Shown: positions 31,108 to 41,375, counted from the first letter of the stretch. The stretch is 46,501 bases of DNA from Priestia flexa NBRC 15715 (GCF_001591565.1 NZ_BCVD01000010.1:1-46501); one strand, 5' to 3'. The notes: generated by a model not told the origin, from the sequence alone. Program-made: numbers and translations.

Positions 31108-34100
31108 GTGCCATATATTAATCGGTTTTTAGGGAATGCAAACGGGGCTATTACATTTACGGGAAATACCTTTGGCCTCAGTAAGCAAAACAATGCAAAT
31201 ACCCCCGGTACTGCCCATTCTATTGGAACCTTTTTTAGCGCAAATGCAAGCTCAGTGGATGGATCTTATCCGATTGGTACAACGGCTGACTGGCGGCAAA
31301 ATGCTTCAAGTACCATATTGCGGTTGCCATCTACAACAACTAGAATTTTATACGCTGAACTAATTTGGGGTGGTTTGTATACATCCACAGATGAAAACGT
31401 CAGCGCCTTTATTAATAATTCAATTACGTTTCGCACACCTTCAGGAAGCTTCACTATTGCACCTGACACCGCTACGCGCTCAACGCTAACCGTATCTCCG
31501 AATCTCTTTTATGTACGAAGTGCCAACGTAACGAACTTAATCACAACTCCAGGAACATATACAGCTCTTGGAGTTCCAGGTACACAAGGAAACTTAGACA
31601 ATACGCTAAACTCAGCGGGATGGACACTTGCTGTTGTATACGAAGACCCACTGCAAAGATCTCGGAATCTATCCCTTTTTGTTGGAGCTGAGCTAACGAG
31701 TAGTGCCGGGACCTCAACCGCGACGGTATCTGGTTTTGGTACACCTGTAACTGGAGCTGTCAACGGACGTCTACTAATTAGTTCAATTGAAGGGGATTCA
31801 GTCATAGTTGGAGACCAATTTTTATTTGGTCCAACTCCAACAACGCTTCAAGCAGTATCAGGTCCTAATAATCCACTTACGAACTTTTTTGCATCTCAAA
31901 TTAATAATGATGCCGGTACCATAGATACGTCAGGTACGTTTGGGAACGTCAACCATCCTATTGGAACCAATATTTCAGGTGCTCGTCAAGGGTGGGATAT
32001 TACAAACATTGATGTATCACCGTGGTTACAAAACAATCAATCGACTGCGGCAGTCCGAGGAGCCACTAGTGGAGACACGTATGTCGTCAATACTTTGGGG
32101 CTTCAAATTGATATTAATGCACCTGTCTTTACAATTAATAAAACAGCTAACGTGTCATCAGCAAGAACTGGAGACGTTATTACGTATACCGTTACGATTC
32201 AAAATACAGGAACAGCAGCAGCAAACCTGGTGGTTGCGACAGATGCGCTGTCCAATGCGACTACCTTTGTACCGAATAGCTTATTTGTGAATGGAGTGCA
32301 ACAGCCTAATAAGAATATTCAAAGTGGAATTTCTCTTGGTACAGTAGGCATTAATCAAACCATTACTTTAACCTATCAAGTTCAAGTAGCTGGGCCGTTA
32401 ACAAATGTTCCGCAGCTGTCCAATCAGGTCTTTATTGAATATCGATTTGAAAGTACACCTGGAAACACGTTGACAGGTGCATCATCTTCAACAATTAATA
32501 ATGTAACAGCTGTCAATAGGCCTCCAACAGTTCCCAATTATACCGTGACAAACCCAGAAGATACGCCAGCAATTGGCCAAATAGTAGGAACTGATGTAGA
32601 CGGGAATCCACTGATATACCAATTGGGAACAGCACCCGTAAACGGAATTGTAACGGTCAATCCGAATGGTCAATTTGTCTATACGCCAAACGCAAATTTT
32701 AACGGAACAGATAGCTTTACTGTTGTTGTAAGCGACGGTCAAGGAGGAACAGCCGTTTCAACGGTTACTCTTATTATTACACCGGTCAACGATGCGCCAG
32801 TTACGCAAAATTATTTTGTTCAAACGCTAGAGGACACCCCGCTTACAGGGCAAATTTTTGCGACGGATGCAGATGGGAATCCGCTGACGTTCAGTTTACA
32901 AACAGCACCAGCAAATGGCGTAGTTACGCTCAATGCTGACGGAACTTATACGTATACACCCACTATAAACTTTAACGGAACGGATCAATTTGCAGCCTTA
33001 GTGAGTGATGGTCAAGGAGGAACAGCTGTTTCAGTCGTTACCATAATGGTTATTCCCGTGAATGACCCACCTGTTGTTCCAAACTATACGTTTACCACAC
33101 AAGAAGATTCAGCAGTAATAGGAGCGGTTGTAGCCGTTGATCCTGATCAAGATTCGCTGACGTATCAACTTCAAAATTCACCTGCAAATGGCGTGGCGGT
33201 TGTGAATCAAGATGGAACGTTTACGTATACGCCAAACCTTAATTTTAATGGGACAGATGTGTTTACAGTATTAGTAAGTGATGGTCAAGGAGGTACAGCC
33301 GTTTCAACTGTTACCATTAACGTTTTACCAGTGAATGATCCACCAGTTACAGGGAATTTATCATTTACAATCAATGAAGATACTACGTTATCAAATCGCG
33401 TGACGGCTACAGATCCTGATGGAGATCCTTTAACGTTTTCCCTGCAAAATGCACCAACAAATGGAACGGTACTTGTCAATGCAGGTGGCACGTTTACGTA
33501 TACACCAAACCCGAATTTTAATGGAACAGATGTCTTTACTGTGTTGGTGAGTGATGGCCAAGGGGGAACAGCGGTATCCACAGTAACCGTTACGATTCTA
33601 CCTATTAATGACCTACCAACGGTACCCAACTATACGTTTAATACACAAGAAGATGTATCTGTTGTTGGAACCATTGTAGGAAATGATGTAGACGGAAATC
33701 CTTTAACATACACACTTCAAACCCAAGGAAGTAACGGAACGGCAATTGTGAATGCAGATGGTACGTTTACGTATACGCCAAACCTAAATTTTAATGGAAC
33801 AGACGTGTTTACAGTATTGGTGAGCGATGGTCAAGGAGGGACAGCGGTCTCGACCGTCACAATTAATGTGTTGCCAGTGAATGATCCACCGATAACAGGA
33901 GACTTATTTTTCACTATTCCTGAGGATAATTCACTAGCAGGGCAAGTAACAGCAGCGGATGTAGATGGAGATCCACTAACGTTTAGTTTACAAAACCCAC
34001 CGGTTAACGGCACGGTACTTGTTAATGTAGATGGTACGTTTACGTATACGCCAAACTTAAATTACAATGGTAGCGATCAATTTACAGTACTAGTAAGCGA

Positions 34101-37100
34101 TGGGCAAGGAGGCACCGCTGTTTCGACTGTTTTTATTACCATTACTTCGGTAAACGATGGTCCACTCATCCCGAACTACACGTTTACGACACAAGAAGAC
34201 GGACCGGTAATTGCTAACGTTGTGGCAATTGATGTAGATGGAGACCCACTTACCTATACGTTGCAGACGCAAGCAACAAACGGGGCAGCGGTTGTCAACG
34301 CAGATGGCACGTTTACGTATACACCAAACCCGAATTTTAACGGCACGGATGTCTTTACAATTTTGGTGAGTGATGGTCAAGGGGGCACCGCTGTTTCTAC
34401 AGTAACCATTAACGTGCTGCCAGTCAATGACCCTCCTGTTACATCTGATTTGTTTTTTACCATTGCAGAAGACACGGAGATATCTAATCAAGTTGTGGCA
34501 TTTGATCCAGACGGAAATCCTTTAACATACACACTTCAAACCCAAGGAACTAACGGAACGGCAATTGTGAATGCAGATGGGACGTTTACGTATACGCCAA
34601 CCTTAAATTTTAATGGAACAGACGTGTTTACAGTATTGGTGAGCGATGGTCAAGGAGGAACAGCAGTCTCGACCGTAAATATTACGATTGTACCGGTCAA
34701 CGACCCACCGACAGTTCCTAATTATACATTTTCAACATTAGAAGATGTGCCTTTATTGGGTGCTGTAGTAGGAACAGATGTCGATGGAAATCCGTTGACG
34801 TACACGCTGCAAACGCAAGCGAGCAATGGAGTAGCTGTTGTGAATGCAGACGGGACGTTTACGTATACGCCGAATTTAAATTTTAATGGAACCGATGTGT
34901 TTACGGTGTTGGTAAGCGACGGCCAAGGTGGGACAGCGGTTTCAACGGTAACGATTAATGTTCAGCCGGTCAACGATCCGCCAGTGACAGTAGACCTAGC
35001 GTTTACAATCAATGAAGATAACGTTATTTCAAATCAAGTACCTGCTAGTGATCCAGAAGGAGACCTGTTAACGTTTAGTTTGTTAAACGCACCTATCAAT
35101 GGGACTGCAGTTGTCAACGCAGATGGGACGTTCACCTACACGCCAAACCTTAACTACAACGGAACAGATACCTTTAGTGTTCTTGTATCAGACGGTCAAG
35201 GAGGAACAGCGGTTTCAAATATTTCTATTACAATCGTATCAGTCAATGATCCGCCAGTTGTTCAAGACCGAACGATCACAACAACGGTTAATATTCCAAT
35301 TTTAAGTAGTGTGCCAGCTTCAGACCCAGAAGGAAATGCGTTAACTTATACAGTGGAACAGCCACCAACAAACGGTACGGTTATATTGAACGGAGACGGG
35401 ACTTTTACGTATACACCGAATCCAGCATATGTTGGCGGAGATCTGTTTACAGTTCTTGTCACTGATTCAGAAGGAGCGACAGCACTCTCAACAATAACTG
35501 TTACTGTATTAGCGACCAACGGAAACACAACGGCTCAAGACGCGCAGTTAACGACGCCAGAAGATATTCCTGTGCAGGGGCAATTGGTAGCGACAAACGT
35601 ATTAGGTAATCCGCTTGTCTATACTCTTCAAGGTCCACCTGCTTTTGGAACGGTTACGTTAGATAGCGCCACAGGAGTATACACCTATACGCCCAACCAA
35701 AACTTTAATGGCAAGGATTCATTTACCGTATTTGTGACGGATAACGCCGGAGGAAACGCAATTTCTTCTCAAGTGATTACGGTTACGCCAGTGAATGATC
35801 CGCCAGTCGTACCAAACTATCAGATTACAACGCTTGAAGACACGCCTATTGCGTCAGTGGTTATCGCAACAGATGTAGACGGTAATTCACTCACATACTC
35901 ACTTCTTGTTGCGCCAACAAACGGAGTAGCTTTGGTAAATACGGATGGCACCTACACGTATACACCGAATCCAAACTTTAATGGAACAGATCAGTTTACA
36001 GTTCTCGTTGATGATGGTCAAGGAGGAACAGCAACATCCATTATTACGGTCACAGTCGTTCCAGTGAATGATCCGCCGGTTGGACCAAATGAAATCTTCG
36101 TTACAACGCTTGAAGACACTACGCTAATTGGTCAAATTATTGCAACAGATCCAGACGGGGATGTATTGACCTATGCTCTTGAAAATGCACCAATAAACGG
36201 AACAGCCGTTGTTAACCTGGACGGAACTTATACGTATACGCCGAACCTTAACTATAACGGCAAGGATTCATTTACGGTGCGAATTAGTGACCCATCTGGA
36301 GCATTTATTATTACGAATGTAATGGTCACCGTTATTCCAGTAAACGATCTGCCAACCGTTCCGAACTATGCTTATACGATTCTAGAAGATACCGCTTTGA
36401 ATAGCATAGTTGTTGGGACAGATGCAGACGGAGACCCGCTCACCTATTCACTAGCAGCTCCACCTGCTAATGGAACCGCAGTCGTTAACCTAGACGGCAC
36501 GTTTACGTACACGCCAAATCCAGACTTTAACGGGCAAGATAATTTCTTTGTGAACGTACAGGATCAAAACGGCGGCACCGCTATCTCGGAGATTGTCATT
36601 ACCATTGTACCTGTCAATGACCCACCAATTGCGCCGAATGTAATTACGGTTACAACGAATGAAGACGTTGCGGTAGGAGGCACAATTAACGCAATTGATC
36701 CAGACGGAGATCCATTGACGTATACGCTTGAAGACGCTCCTATTAATGGAACCGTAGTAATTGACTCACAGGGCTCGTTTGTATATACGCCCAACTTGAA
36801 TTTTAACGGAACGGACACGTTTGCGGTTCGAGTAAGTGATACAAGCGGAGCATTTATAGTTGTGAACGTACAGGTCACTGTGAGCCCAGTTAACGATGTG
36901 CCAACCGTACCGGATTATCAGTTTAGTATTAACGAAGATACTGTGCTAACAAACCAAGTCGTTGGTACGGATGTAGACGGGGATCCGTTATCGTATAGCT
37001 TGCTTTCTCCACCGGTGAACGGAACAGCCGTCGTGAATCCAGACGGGACGTATACGTACACGCCAAACGCAAACTTTACCGGAACGGATAATTTCTTTGT

Positions 37101-40100
37101 GCTGGTGACTGACCCTAATGGAGGGCAAGCGGTATCAACTATCACAATAAACGTATTACCAGTAAACGACCCACCGATTGCACCAAATGTAATTGAGGTT
37201 GTAACGGATGAAGATACGGCGATTACAAGTGCTGTAAACGCCGTGGATCCAGATGGAGATCCATTACTGTATACCCTTGAAAATACGCCAGTAAACGGAA
37301 CGGCAGTGGTGGATTCACAAGGTTCGTTTTTATACACACCAAATCTTAATTACAGTGGACCGGACACATTTACAATCCGAGTAACCGATACGGCTGGGAA
37401 CTTTATTATTGTAAATGTTAACGTCACGGTTGTACCGGTAAACGATCCACCGATTGTACCAAACTATCAATATACGATTTTAGAAGATACGATTCTTATC
37501 AATCAAGTGTTTGCTACCGATGTAGACGGAGACCCATTAACGTATATGCTAGCTTACCAAAGTAGCTATGGTATAGCGACTGTGAACCCGGATGGAAGCT
37601 TCACATATATTCCTAACCCTAATTTCGTTGGCGAAGATAACTTTGGCGTAACGGTTAGTGATGGGCAGGGAGGTACAGCTTTATCCATCATTATGATTAC
37701 GGTTACACCGGTAGATGATCCGCCGATTGCGCCAAATGAAATCATGATTTCTACACCGGAAGAAACGCCTGTTACAACTCAAATTGTCGCAATAGACCCA
37801 GAAGGATTACCGTTAACGTATGCGATTGAAGACGCACCGATTAACGGAACGGTTATCATTGATAATAATGGCGTGTACACCTATACACCGAATGAGAATT
37901 TCACGGGTGGAGATACGTTTACCGTTCGAATTACGGACGTAGGTGGAAACTTTGTTATTACGACCGTGCTGGTTATGGTAACACCTGTTGAACAGCCGCC
38001 GGTTGTGCCGAACTACTCAATAACCACTCTGCAAAATCAAAGTGTAACTGGCGCAGTTGTTGGAATCGATCCAAACGGAGACCCGATAACGTATAGCCTA
38101 GGGCAGCCTGCACAAAATGGTGTGGTGACGGTTAGTCCAGATGGAAACTTTATTTATACGCCAAACACTGATTATGTAGGAAGCGATTTATTCACCGTCA
38201 TCTTAGAAGATACAACAGGATTAACTGCTACTTCATTTGTTAACGTAACAATAACACCAGTAAATCGTACGCCTGTTACAAATGATTTTACCGTTAATAC
38301 ACTTGAAAATACGCCGGTAAGCGGGCAAACGCCAGGGGTTGATCCAGATGGAAACCCAATTACCTATTCTATATCAGGACTTCCATTTAATGGAACACTA
38401 ACGGTAGATAGCGCGACAGGTGTATACACGTACACGCCAAATTCAGGCTTTGTAGGTATTGATTCGTTTACAATTGAGCTTCATGATAATGCTGGCGGCG
38501 TTGCTCAATCTCTTGGAACAGTCACTGTCATTAGTACGAATCGCCCGCCAACCGTAAATGACTTGTCCATTGCAACGCAGCAAGGATTACCGGCAACAGG
38601 GCAATTGATTGGAACGGATCCGGATGGAGACCCAATTCGCTTTAGGCTAAACCTAGCTCCTTTAAATGGAAGCGTAGTGGTCAATAGTGACGGAACGTTT
38701 ACGTATATACCGAATATTGGCTATATTGGTACCGATAACTTTTCAGTTATCGTAGAGGATACGCGGGGAGGGCGAGGATTTGGAACAGTGAACGTAACGA
38801 TTACCCCAACTCCTCCACCGTTTACCGTACTTGGTGCAGAAGTGACAACGCTTATTAATCAACCAGTTAATGGATTAGTTGCTGTTAATGATCCTGAAGG
38901 CGATATTGTGTCTTATCAAATTAGCGCCCAGCCTCAAAATGGAACGGTTATTCTTAATCAAGACGGGACGTTTACGTATACCCCGAATCAAAATTTTGTT
39001 GGGGAAGGTTTCTTTGACGTCATTGTTACGGATGGCAATGGTGTTCAAGGGATAGGTACGGTTATTATCAACGTACTGCCGTCTTCAAGTATAATCGTAG
39101 TTATGGATTCTGAAATTTCTCTTGAGTTTAATACACCGATAGACGGGCAAGTTATGGCGACAAGTACGACGGGGCTTCCGCTATTGTATACGCTCCAAAC
39201 GCCGATACAAAATGGAACGGTAACGGTCAATTCCGACGGTACGTACCGCTATGTGCCAGCAGCTGGATTTTTTGGTTCCGATAACTTTTCGGTACTTGTA
39301 ACTGATTCAGAAGGTAACGCAGAGATTGCTAATGTGGTTGCTGTCGTTCAAGGACCGGTTAACGCCCAGCCAATTGTCACAGACCAAACGGTTCAAACGA
39401 TTGAGGGTCAGCCTGTATCAGGAACTGTTATTGCAACGGATCCAAACGGGCAGCCGCTGACGTATACGCTTCTTGGAAGCGGAGCTGTGAATGGAGTTGT
39501 GATGTTAAATCCAGATGGAACGTTCACGTATACGCCAAACGCGGGATTTGTTGGCAATGATGCGTTCAGTGTACTGGTAGAAAATCCACAGGGATTAAAC
39601 GCTACTACTACGATTGCCGTTGTAGTTACGCCGTTTCCAAATCAGGTTGTTGCAGAGAATCTCGTCATTCGAACAGTCAGTAACCAGCCTGCAACTGGTC
39701 AAATAATCGCAAGAGATCAGCTTGGCATACCGCTTGTGTACTCACTCAATATAAGTCCTTTATATGGAACAGCAGTAGTCAATCCAGATGGATTCATTCT
39801 CTATACGCCAAATGCAGGGTTTAGCGGCCAAGACCAGTTTAGTGTACTCGTTGTAAATGACCAGGGAGATCAAGCGATTTCTCAAGTAACAGTCGTTGTG
39901 GATAATCCAGCAAGCACAATTATCGTTCCGGATACAACCATTCAAACAGTCCAAAATCAAAGTGTTCAAGGTATTGTATTAGCGAGTGATTCTCAAGGCA
40001 GACCGCTTCGTTACTCCCAAGGATCCATGCCAGAGAACGGGACGGTTGTGGTTAATCCAGACGGAACGTTTACGTACACGCCAAATCCACAGTTCTTCGG

Positions 40101-41310
40101 AACGGATTCGTTTACGGTATTTGTGCAAAATGACCGAGGCGACTCATCTTCAGGAGTAGTAAGAGTTGTTGTTGAAGAACTTCAAAGTGAAATCACGGTA
40201 GAGCCACTTACAGTGTCTGGTCAGCAAAATCAGCCGGTTAGCGGTCAAGTGGTAGCAACAGATGCGCTTGGACACCCATTAACGTACGCTGTCGGTATCG
40301 GACCAGCAAATGGAACGCTTCTCTTTAACCTAGACGGAACGTTTACCTATACGCCAAATCTAGACTTTGCAGGCATTGATAGCTTTACGGTAATTGTTCG
40401 AAATGATTTGGGTGATTCAGTCACGGTGGTTGTATCGGTAGTTATTGCTAGTGCTGGAAGTCAAGTAACAGCAGATGACCAAAACGGAACGGTTGTCGCA
40501 GGACAGGTGCTTCAAGGGCAAATTGTAGCAAGTGATTCACAAGGACGCCCGCTCACTTATACGGTAGCGACAACGCCGAATTCTGGAACGGTTGTTGTAA
40601 CCGTAAGCGGTGCCTACACGTATACGTCAAATCTTGGTTTTGCTGGAAGGGATCAGTTCACTGTTATTGTTCGAAATGATTTAGGGCAAGAAGCATTTTC
40701 GGTTGTGACTATAGACGTAACCCCATCAGCAAACGTTATTACAGCAAATGATGTAACGCTACAGACAACTTCCGGAACACCTGTAAACGGCTTGTTTACA
40801 GCAAGCGATACGCAAGGGCGCCCATTAACGTTTACGCTTCGCACGGTACCAACGAACGGTCGAGTGACATTAGGTGCAAATGGTCAATTTGTCTATACGC
40901 CAAACGCAAACTTTGTAGGGACAGATTCATTCTCCGTACTAGTAATTGATGACACGGGCGCAGCAACTACGGCAACCGTAACAATTACAGTGATTGAAAA
41001 TCAGCCAGACGCACCAATTATTAAAGATCAAGCGTTTACGCTAAACGTCAATGAAACGATTCAAGCTCAAATTGTTGCCAGGGATTCACAAGGATTACCG
41101 CTGGCCTACAGAATTGTCACTCCACCGCAAAACGGAGTAGCCTTCATTAATCAGGAAACGGGCGTAATCACGTACACGCCAAATCCAAATTTCGTCGGAA
41201 CGGATTCTGTTGTGGTGAGCGTGACTAATAGTGCTGGTGTAACATCGACAGCAACCATCACCTTTATCGTCCAACGCGGTATCAGTTTTAGGTGTTCAAT
41301 TATTCTCTAA
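31108..41310 (+). CDS. Giant repeat protein: N-domain, DUF11 domain and 32 cadherin/Ig-like repeats
   Basis: This 3,400-residue protein starts at GTG with GAGGTGA seven bases ahead. Residues 1 to about 337 form one domain (PYINRFLGNANGAITFTGNT; LYAELIWGG; GWTLAVVYEDP; GWDITNIDVSPWL) that I recall at the start of B. cereus-group DUF11-repeat proteins. A DUF11 domain follows (about 338-471, INKTANVSSARTGDVITYTVT). From residue 472 there are 32 tandem repeats of about 91 residues (consensus: PNY or EDT start, GTDVDGDPLTY, NGTVVVNxDGTFTYTPN, NFNGTDxFTVLVSDGQGGTA), of the tandem cadherin/Ig-like type with Asp-rich, probably Ca2+-binding loops. There is no signal peptide, LPxTG or membrane anchor, only about six Lys, and one Cys (residue 3396). 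I infer a spore-surface fibre or layer protein, probably glycosylated by nearby enzymes. Confidence 0.88.
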   Translation: MPYINRFLGNANGAITFTGNTFGLSKQNNANTPGTAHSIGTFFSANASSVDGSYPIGTTADWRQNASSTILRLPSTTTRILYAELIWGGLYTSTDENVSAFINNSITFRTPSGSFTIAPDTATRSTLTVSPNLFYVRSANVTNLITTPGTYTALGVPGTQGNLDNTLNSAGWTLAVVYEDPLQRSRNLSLFVGAELTSSAGTSTATVSGFGTPVTGAVNGRLLISSIEGDSVIVGDQFLFGPTPTTLQAVSGPNNPLTNFFASQINNDAGTIDTSGTFGNVNHPIGTNISGARQGWDITNIDVSPWLQNNQSTAAVRGATSGDTYVVNTLGLQIDINAPVFTINKTANVSSARTGDVITYTVTIQNTGTAAANLVVATDALSNATTFVPNSLFVNGVQQPNKNIQSGISLGTVGINQTITLTYQVQVAGPLTNVPQLSNQVFIEYRFESTPGNTLTGASSSTINNVTAVNRPPTVPNYTVTNPEDTPAIGQIVGTDVDGNPLIYQLGTAPVNGIVTVNPNGQFVYTPNANFNGTDSFTVVVSDGQGGTAVSTVTLIITPVNDAPVTQNYFVQTLEDTPLTGQIFATDADGNPLTFSLQTAPANGVVTLNADGTYTYTPTINFNGTDQFAALVSDGQGGTAVSVVTIMVIPVNDPPVVPNYTFTTQEDSAVIGAVVAVDPDQDSLTYQLQNSPANGVAVVNQDGTFTYTPNLNFNGTDVFTVLVSDGQGGTAVSTVTINVLPVNDPPVTGNLSFTINEDTTLSNRVTATDPDGDPLTFSLQNAPTNGTVLVNAGGTFTYTPNPNFNGTDVFTVLVSDGQGGTAVSTVTVTILPINDLPTVPNYTFNTQEDVSVVGTIVGNDVDGNPLTYTLQTQGSNGTAIVNADGTFTYTPNLNFNGTDVFTVLVSDGQGGTAVSTVTINVLPVNDPPITGDLFFTIPEDNSLAGQVTAADVDGDPLTFSLQNPPVNGTVLVNVDGTFTYTPNLNYNGSDQFTVLVSDGQGGTAVSTVFITITSVNDGPLIPNYTFTTQEDGPVIANVVAIDVDGDPLTYTLQTQATNGAAVVNADGTFTYTPNPNFNGTDVFTILVSDGQGGTAVSTVTINVLPVNDPPVTSDLFFTIAEDTEISNQVVAFDPDGNPLTYTLQTQGTNGTAIVNADGTFTYTPTLNFNGTDVFTVLVSDGQGGTAVSTVNITIVPVNDPPTVPNYTFSTLEDVPLLGAVVGTDVDGNPLTYTLQTQASNGVAVVNADGTFTYTPNLNFNGTDVFTVLVSDGQGGTAVSTVTINVQPVNDPPVTVDLAFTINEDNVISNQVPASDPEGDLLTFSLLNAPINGTAVVNADGTFTYTPNLNYNGTDTFSVLVSDGQGGTAVSNISITIVSVNDPPVVQDRTITTTVNIPILSSVPASDPEGNALTYTVEQPPTNGTVILNGDGTFTYTPNPAYVGGDLFTVLVTDSEGATALSTITVTVLATNGNTTAQDAQLTTPEDIPVQGQLVATNVLGNPLVYTLQGPPAFGTVTLDSATGVYTYTPNQNFNGKDSFTVFVTDNAGGNAISSQVITVTPVNDPPVVPNYQITTLEDTPIASVVIATDVDGNSLTYSLLVAPTNGVALVNTDGTYTYTPNPNFNGTDQFTVLVDDGQGGTATSIITVTVVPVNDPPVGPNEIFVTTLEDTTLIGQIIATDPDGDVLTYALENAPINGTAVVNLDGTYTYTPNLNYNGKDSFTVRISDPSGAFIITNVMVTVIPVNDLPTVPNYAYTILEDTALNSIVVGTDADGDPLTYSLAAPPANGTAVVNLDGTFTYTPNPDFNGQDNFFVNVQDQNGGTAISEIVITIVPVNDPPIAPNVITVTTNEDVAVGGTINAIDPDGDPLTYTLEDAPINGTVVIDSQGSFVYTPNLNFNGTDTFAVRVSDTSGAFIVVNVQVTVSPVNDVPTVPDYQFSINEDTVLTNQVVGTDVDGDPLSYSLLSPPVNGTAVVNPDGTYTYTPNANFTGTDNFFVLVTDPNGGQAVSTITINVLPVNDPPIAPNVIEVVTDEDTAITSAVNAVDPDGDPLLYTLENTPVNGTAVVDSQGSFLYTPNLNYSGPDTFTIRVTDTAGNFIIVNVNVTVVPVNDPPIVPNYQYTILEDTILINQVFATDVDGDPLTYMLAYQSSYGIATVNPDGSFTYIPNPNFVGEDNFGVTVSDGQGGTALSIIMITVTPVDDPPIAPNEIMISTPEETPVTTQIVAIDPEGLPLTYAIEDAPINGTVIIDNNGVYTYTPNENFTGGDTFTVRITDVGGNFVITTVLVMVTPVEQPPVVPNYSITTLQNQSVTGAVVGIDPNGDPITYSLGQPAQNGVVTVSPDGNFIYTPNTDYVGSDLFTVILEDTTGLTATSFVNVTITPVNRTPVTNDFTVNTLENTPVSGQTPGVDPDGNPITYSISGLPFNGTLTVDSATGVYTYTPNSGFVGIDSFTIELHDNAGGVAQSLGTVTVISTNRPPTVNDLSIATQQGLPATGQLIGTDPDGDPIRFRLNLAPLNGSVVVNSDGTFTYIPNIGYIGTDNFSVIVEDTRGGRGFGTVNVTITPTPPPFTVLGAEVTTLINQPVNGLVAVNDPEGDIVSYQISAQPQNGTVILNQDGTFTYTPNQNFVGEGFFDVIVTDGNGVQGIGTVIINVLPSSSIIVVMDSEISLEFNTPIDGQVMATSTTGLPLLYTLQTPIQNGTVTVNSDGTYRYVPAAGFFGSDNFSVLVTDSEGNAEIANVVAVVQGPVNAQPIVTDQTVQTIEGQPVSGTVIATDPNGQPLTYTLLGSGAVNGVVMLNPDGTFTYTPNAGFVGNDAFSVLVENPQGLNATTTIAVVVTPFPNQVVAENLVIRTVSNQPATGQIIARDQLGIPLVYSLNISPLYGTAVVNPDGFILYTPNAGFSGQDQFSVLVVNDQGDQAISQVTVVVDNPASTIIVPDTTIQTVQNQSVQGIVLASDSQGRPLRYSQGSMPENGTVVVNPDGTFTYTPNPQFFGTDSFTVFVQNDRGDSSSGVVRVVVEELQSEITVEPLTVSGQQNQPVSGQVVATDALGHPLTYAVGIGPANGTLLFNLDGTFTYTPNLDFAGIDSFTVIVRNDLGDSVTVVVSVVIASAGSQVTADDQNGTVVAGQVLQGQIVASDSQGRPLTYTVATTPNSGTVVVTVSGAYTYTSNLGFAGRDQFTVIVRNDLGQEAFSVVTIDVTPSANVITANDVTLQTTSGTPVNGLFTASDTQGRPLTFTLRTVPTNGRVTLGANGQFVYTPNANFVGTDSFSVLVIDDTGAATTATVTITVIENQPDAPIIKDQAFTLNVNETIQAQIVARDSQGLPLAYRIVTPPQNGVAFINQETGVITYTPNPNFVGTDSVVVSVTNSAGVTSTATITFIVQRGISFRCSIIL
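33067..35250 (+). repeat. Higher-order block A: four two-repeat units (repeats 3-10)
   Basis: Odd repeats carry the PNYTF-T-QED (or LED) form and even repeats the (N/D)LxFTIxED form, giving four tandem pairs of about 546 bp. The block is 2,184 bp, exactly eight times 91 codons, with no length change. Confidence 0.75.
35800..37995 (+). repeat. Higher-order block B: four two-repeat units (repeats 13-20)
   Basis: Odd repeats begin with VPNY or VPDY. Even repeats begin PPxxPNxI and share a distinctive strand such as SGAFIIxNVxVTV where the odd ones have GQGGTA or NGGTA forms. This is a second, independent amplification of a two-domain unit. Confidence 0.72.
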
Positions 41311-41325
41311 AGAATTCTCAAAAAT

Positions 41326-41360
41326 CCTTTTGTATAGTACGCTATACAAAAGGGTTTTTT
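41326..41360 (+). terminator. Terminator of the giant gene
   Basis: CCTTTTGTATAG (41326-41337) pairs perfectly with CTATACAAAAGG (41342-41353), followed by six T. Confidence 0.9.
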
Positions 41361-41375
41361 AAGAGGAGGCTCGTC

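Larger units (their letters stand above)
32521..41280 (+). repeat. Array of 32 in-frame coding repeats (about 273 bp each)
   Basis: The repeats run without gaps to the last ten residues of the protein. Repeats 1-10 are most alike (DGQGGTAVSTV nearly invariant), and repeats 21-32 are the most divergent, having lost the ED pair and most NDPP linkers. Internal DNA similarity is high in the first third, so this stretch is prone to recombination and to short-read assembly error. Confidence 0.9.

Noticed and set aside
33285-40844. Several open frames of 60-140 codons on the minus strand inside the giant gene.
   Set aside because: They recur at the same place in each repeat, lack ribosome sites and are low-complexity mirror images of the coding strand.
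32521-41280. Possible CRISPR-like or satellite repeat array.
   Set aside because: Units are about 273 bases, in frame and coding for similar protein domains, with no short repeat-spacer pattern.
31108-41310. Polyketide or nonribosomal peptide synthase as an explanation for the 10-kb gene.
   Set aside because: No carrier, ketosynthase or adenylation motifs; the protein is entirely beta-repeat.
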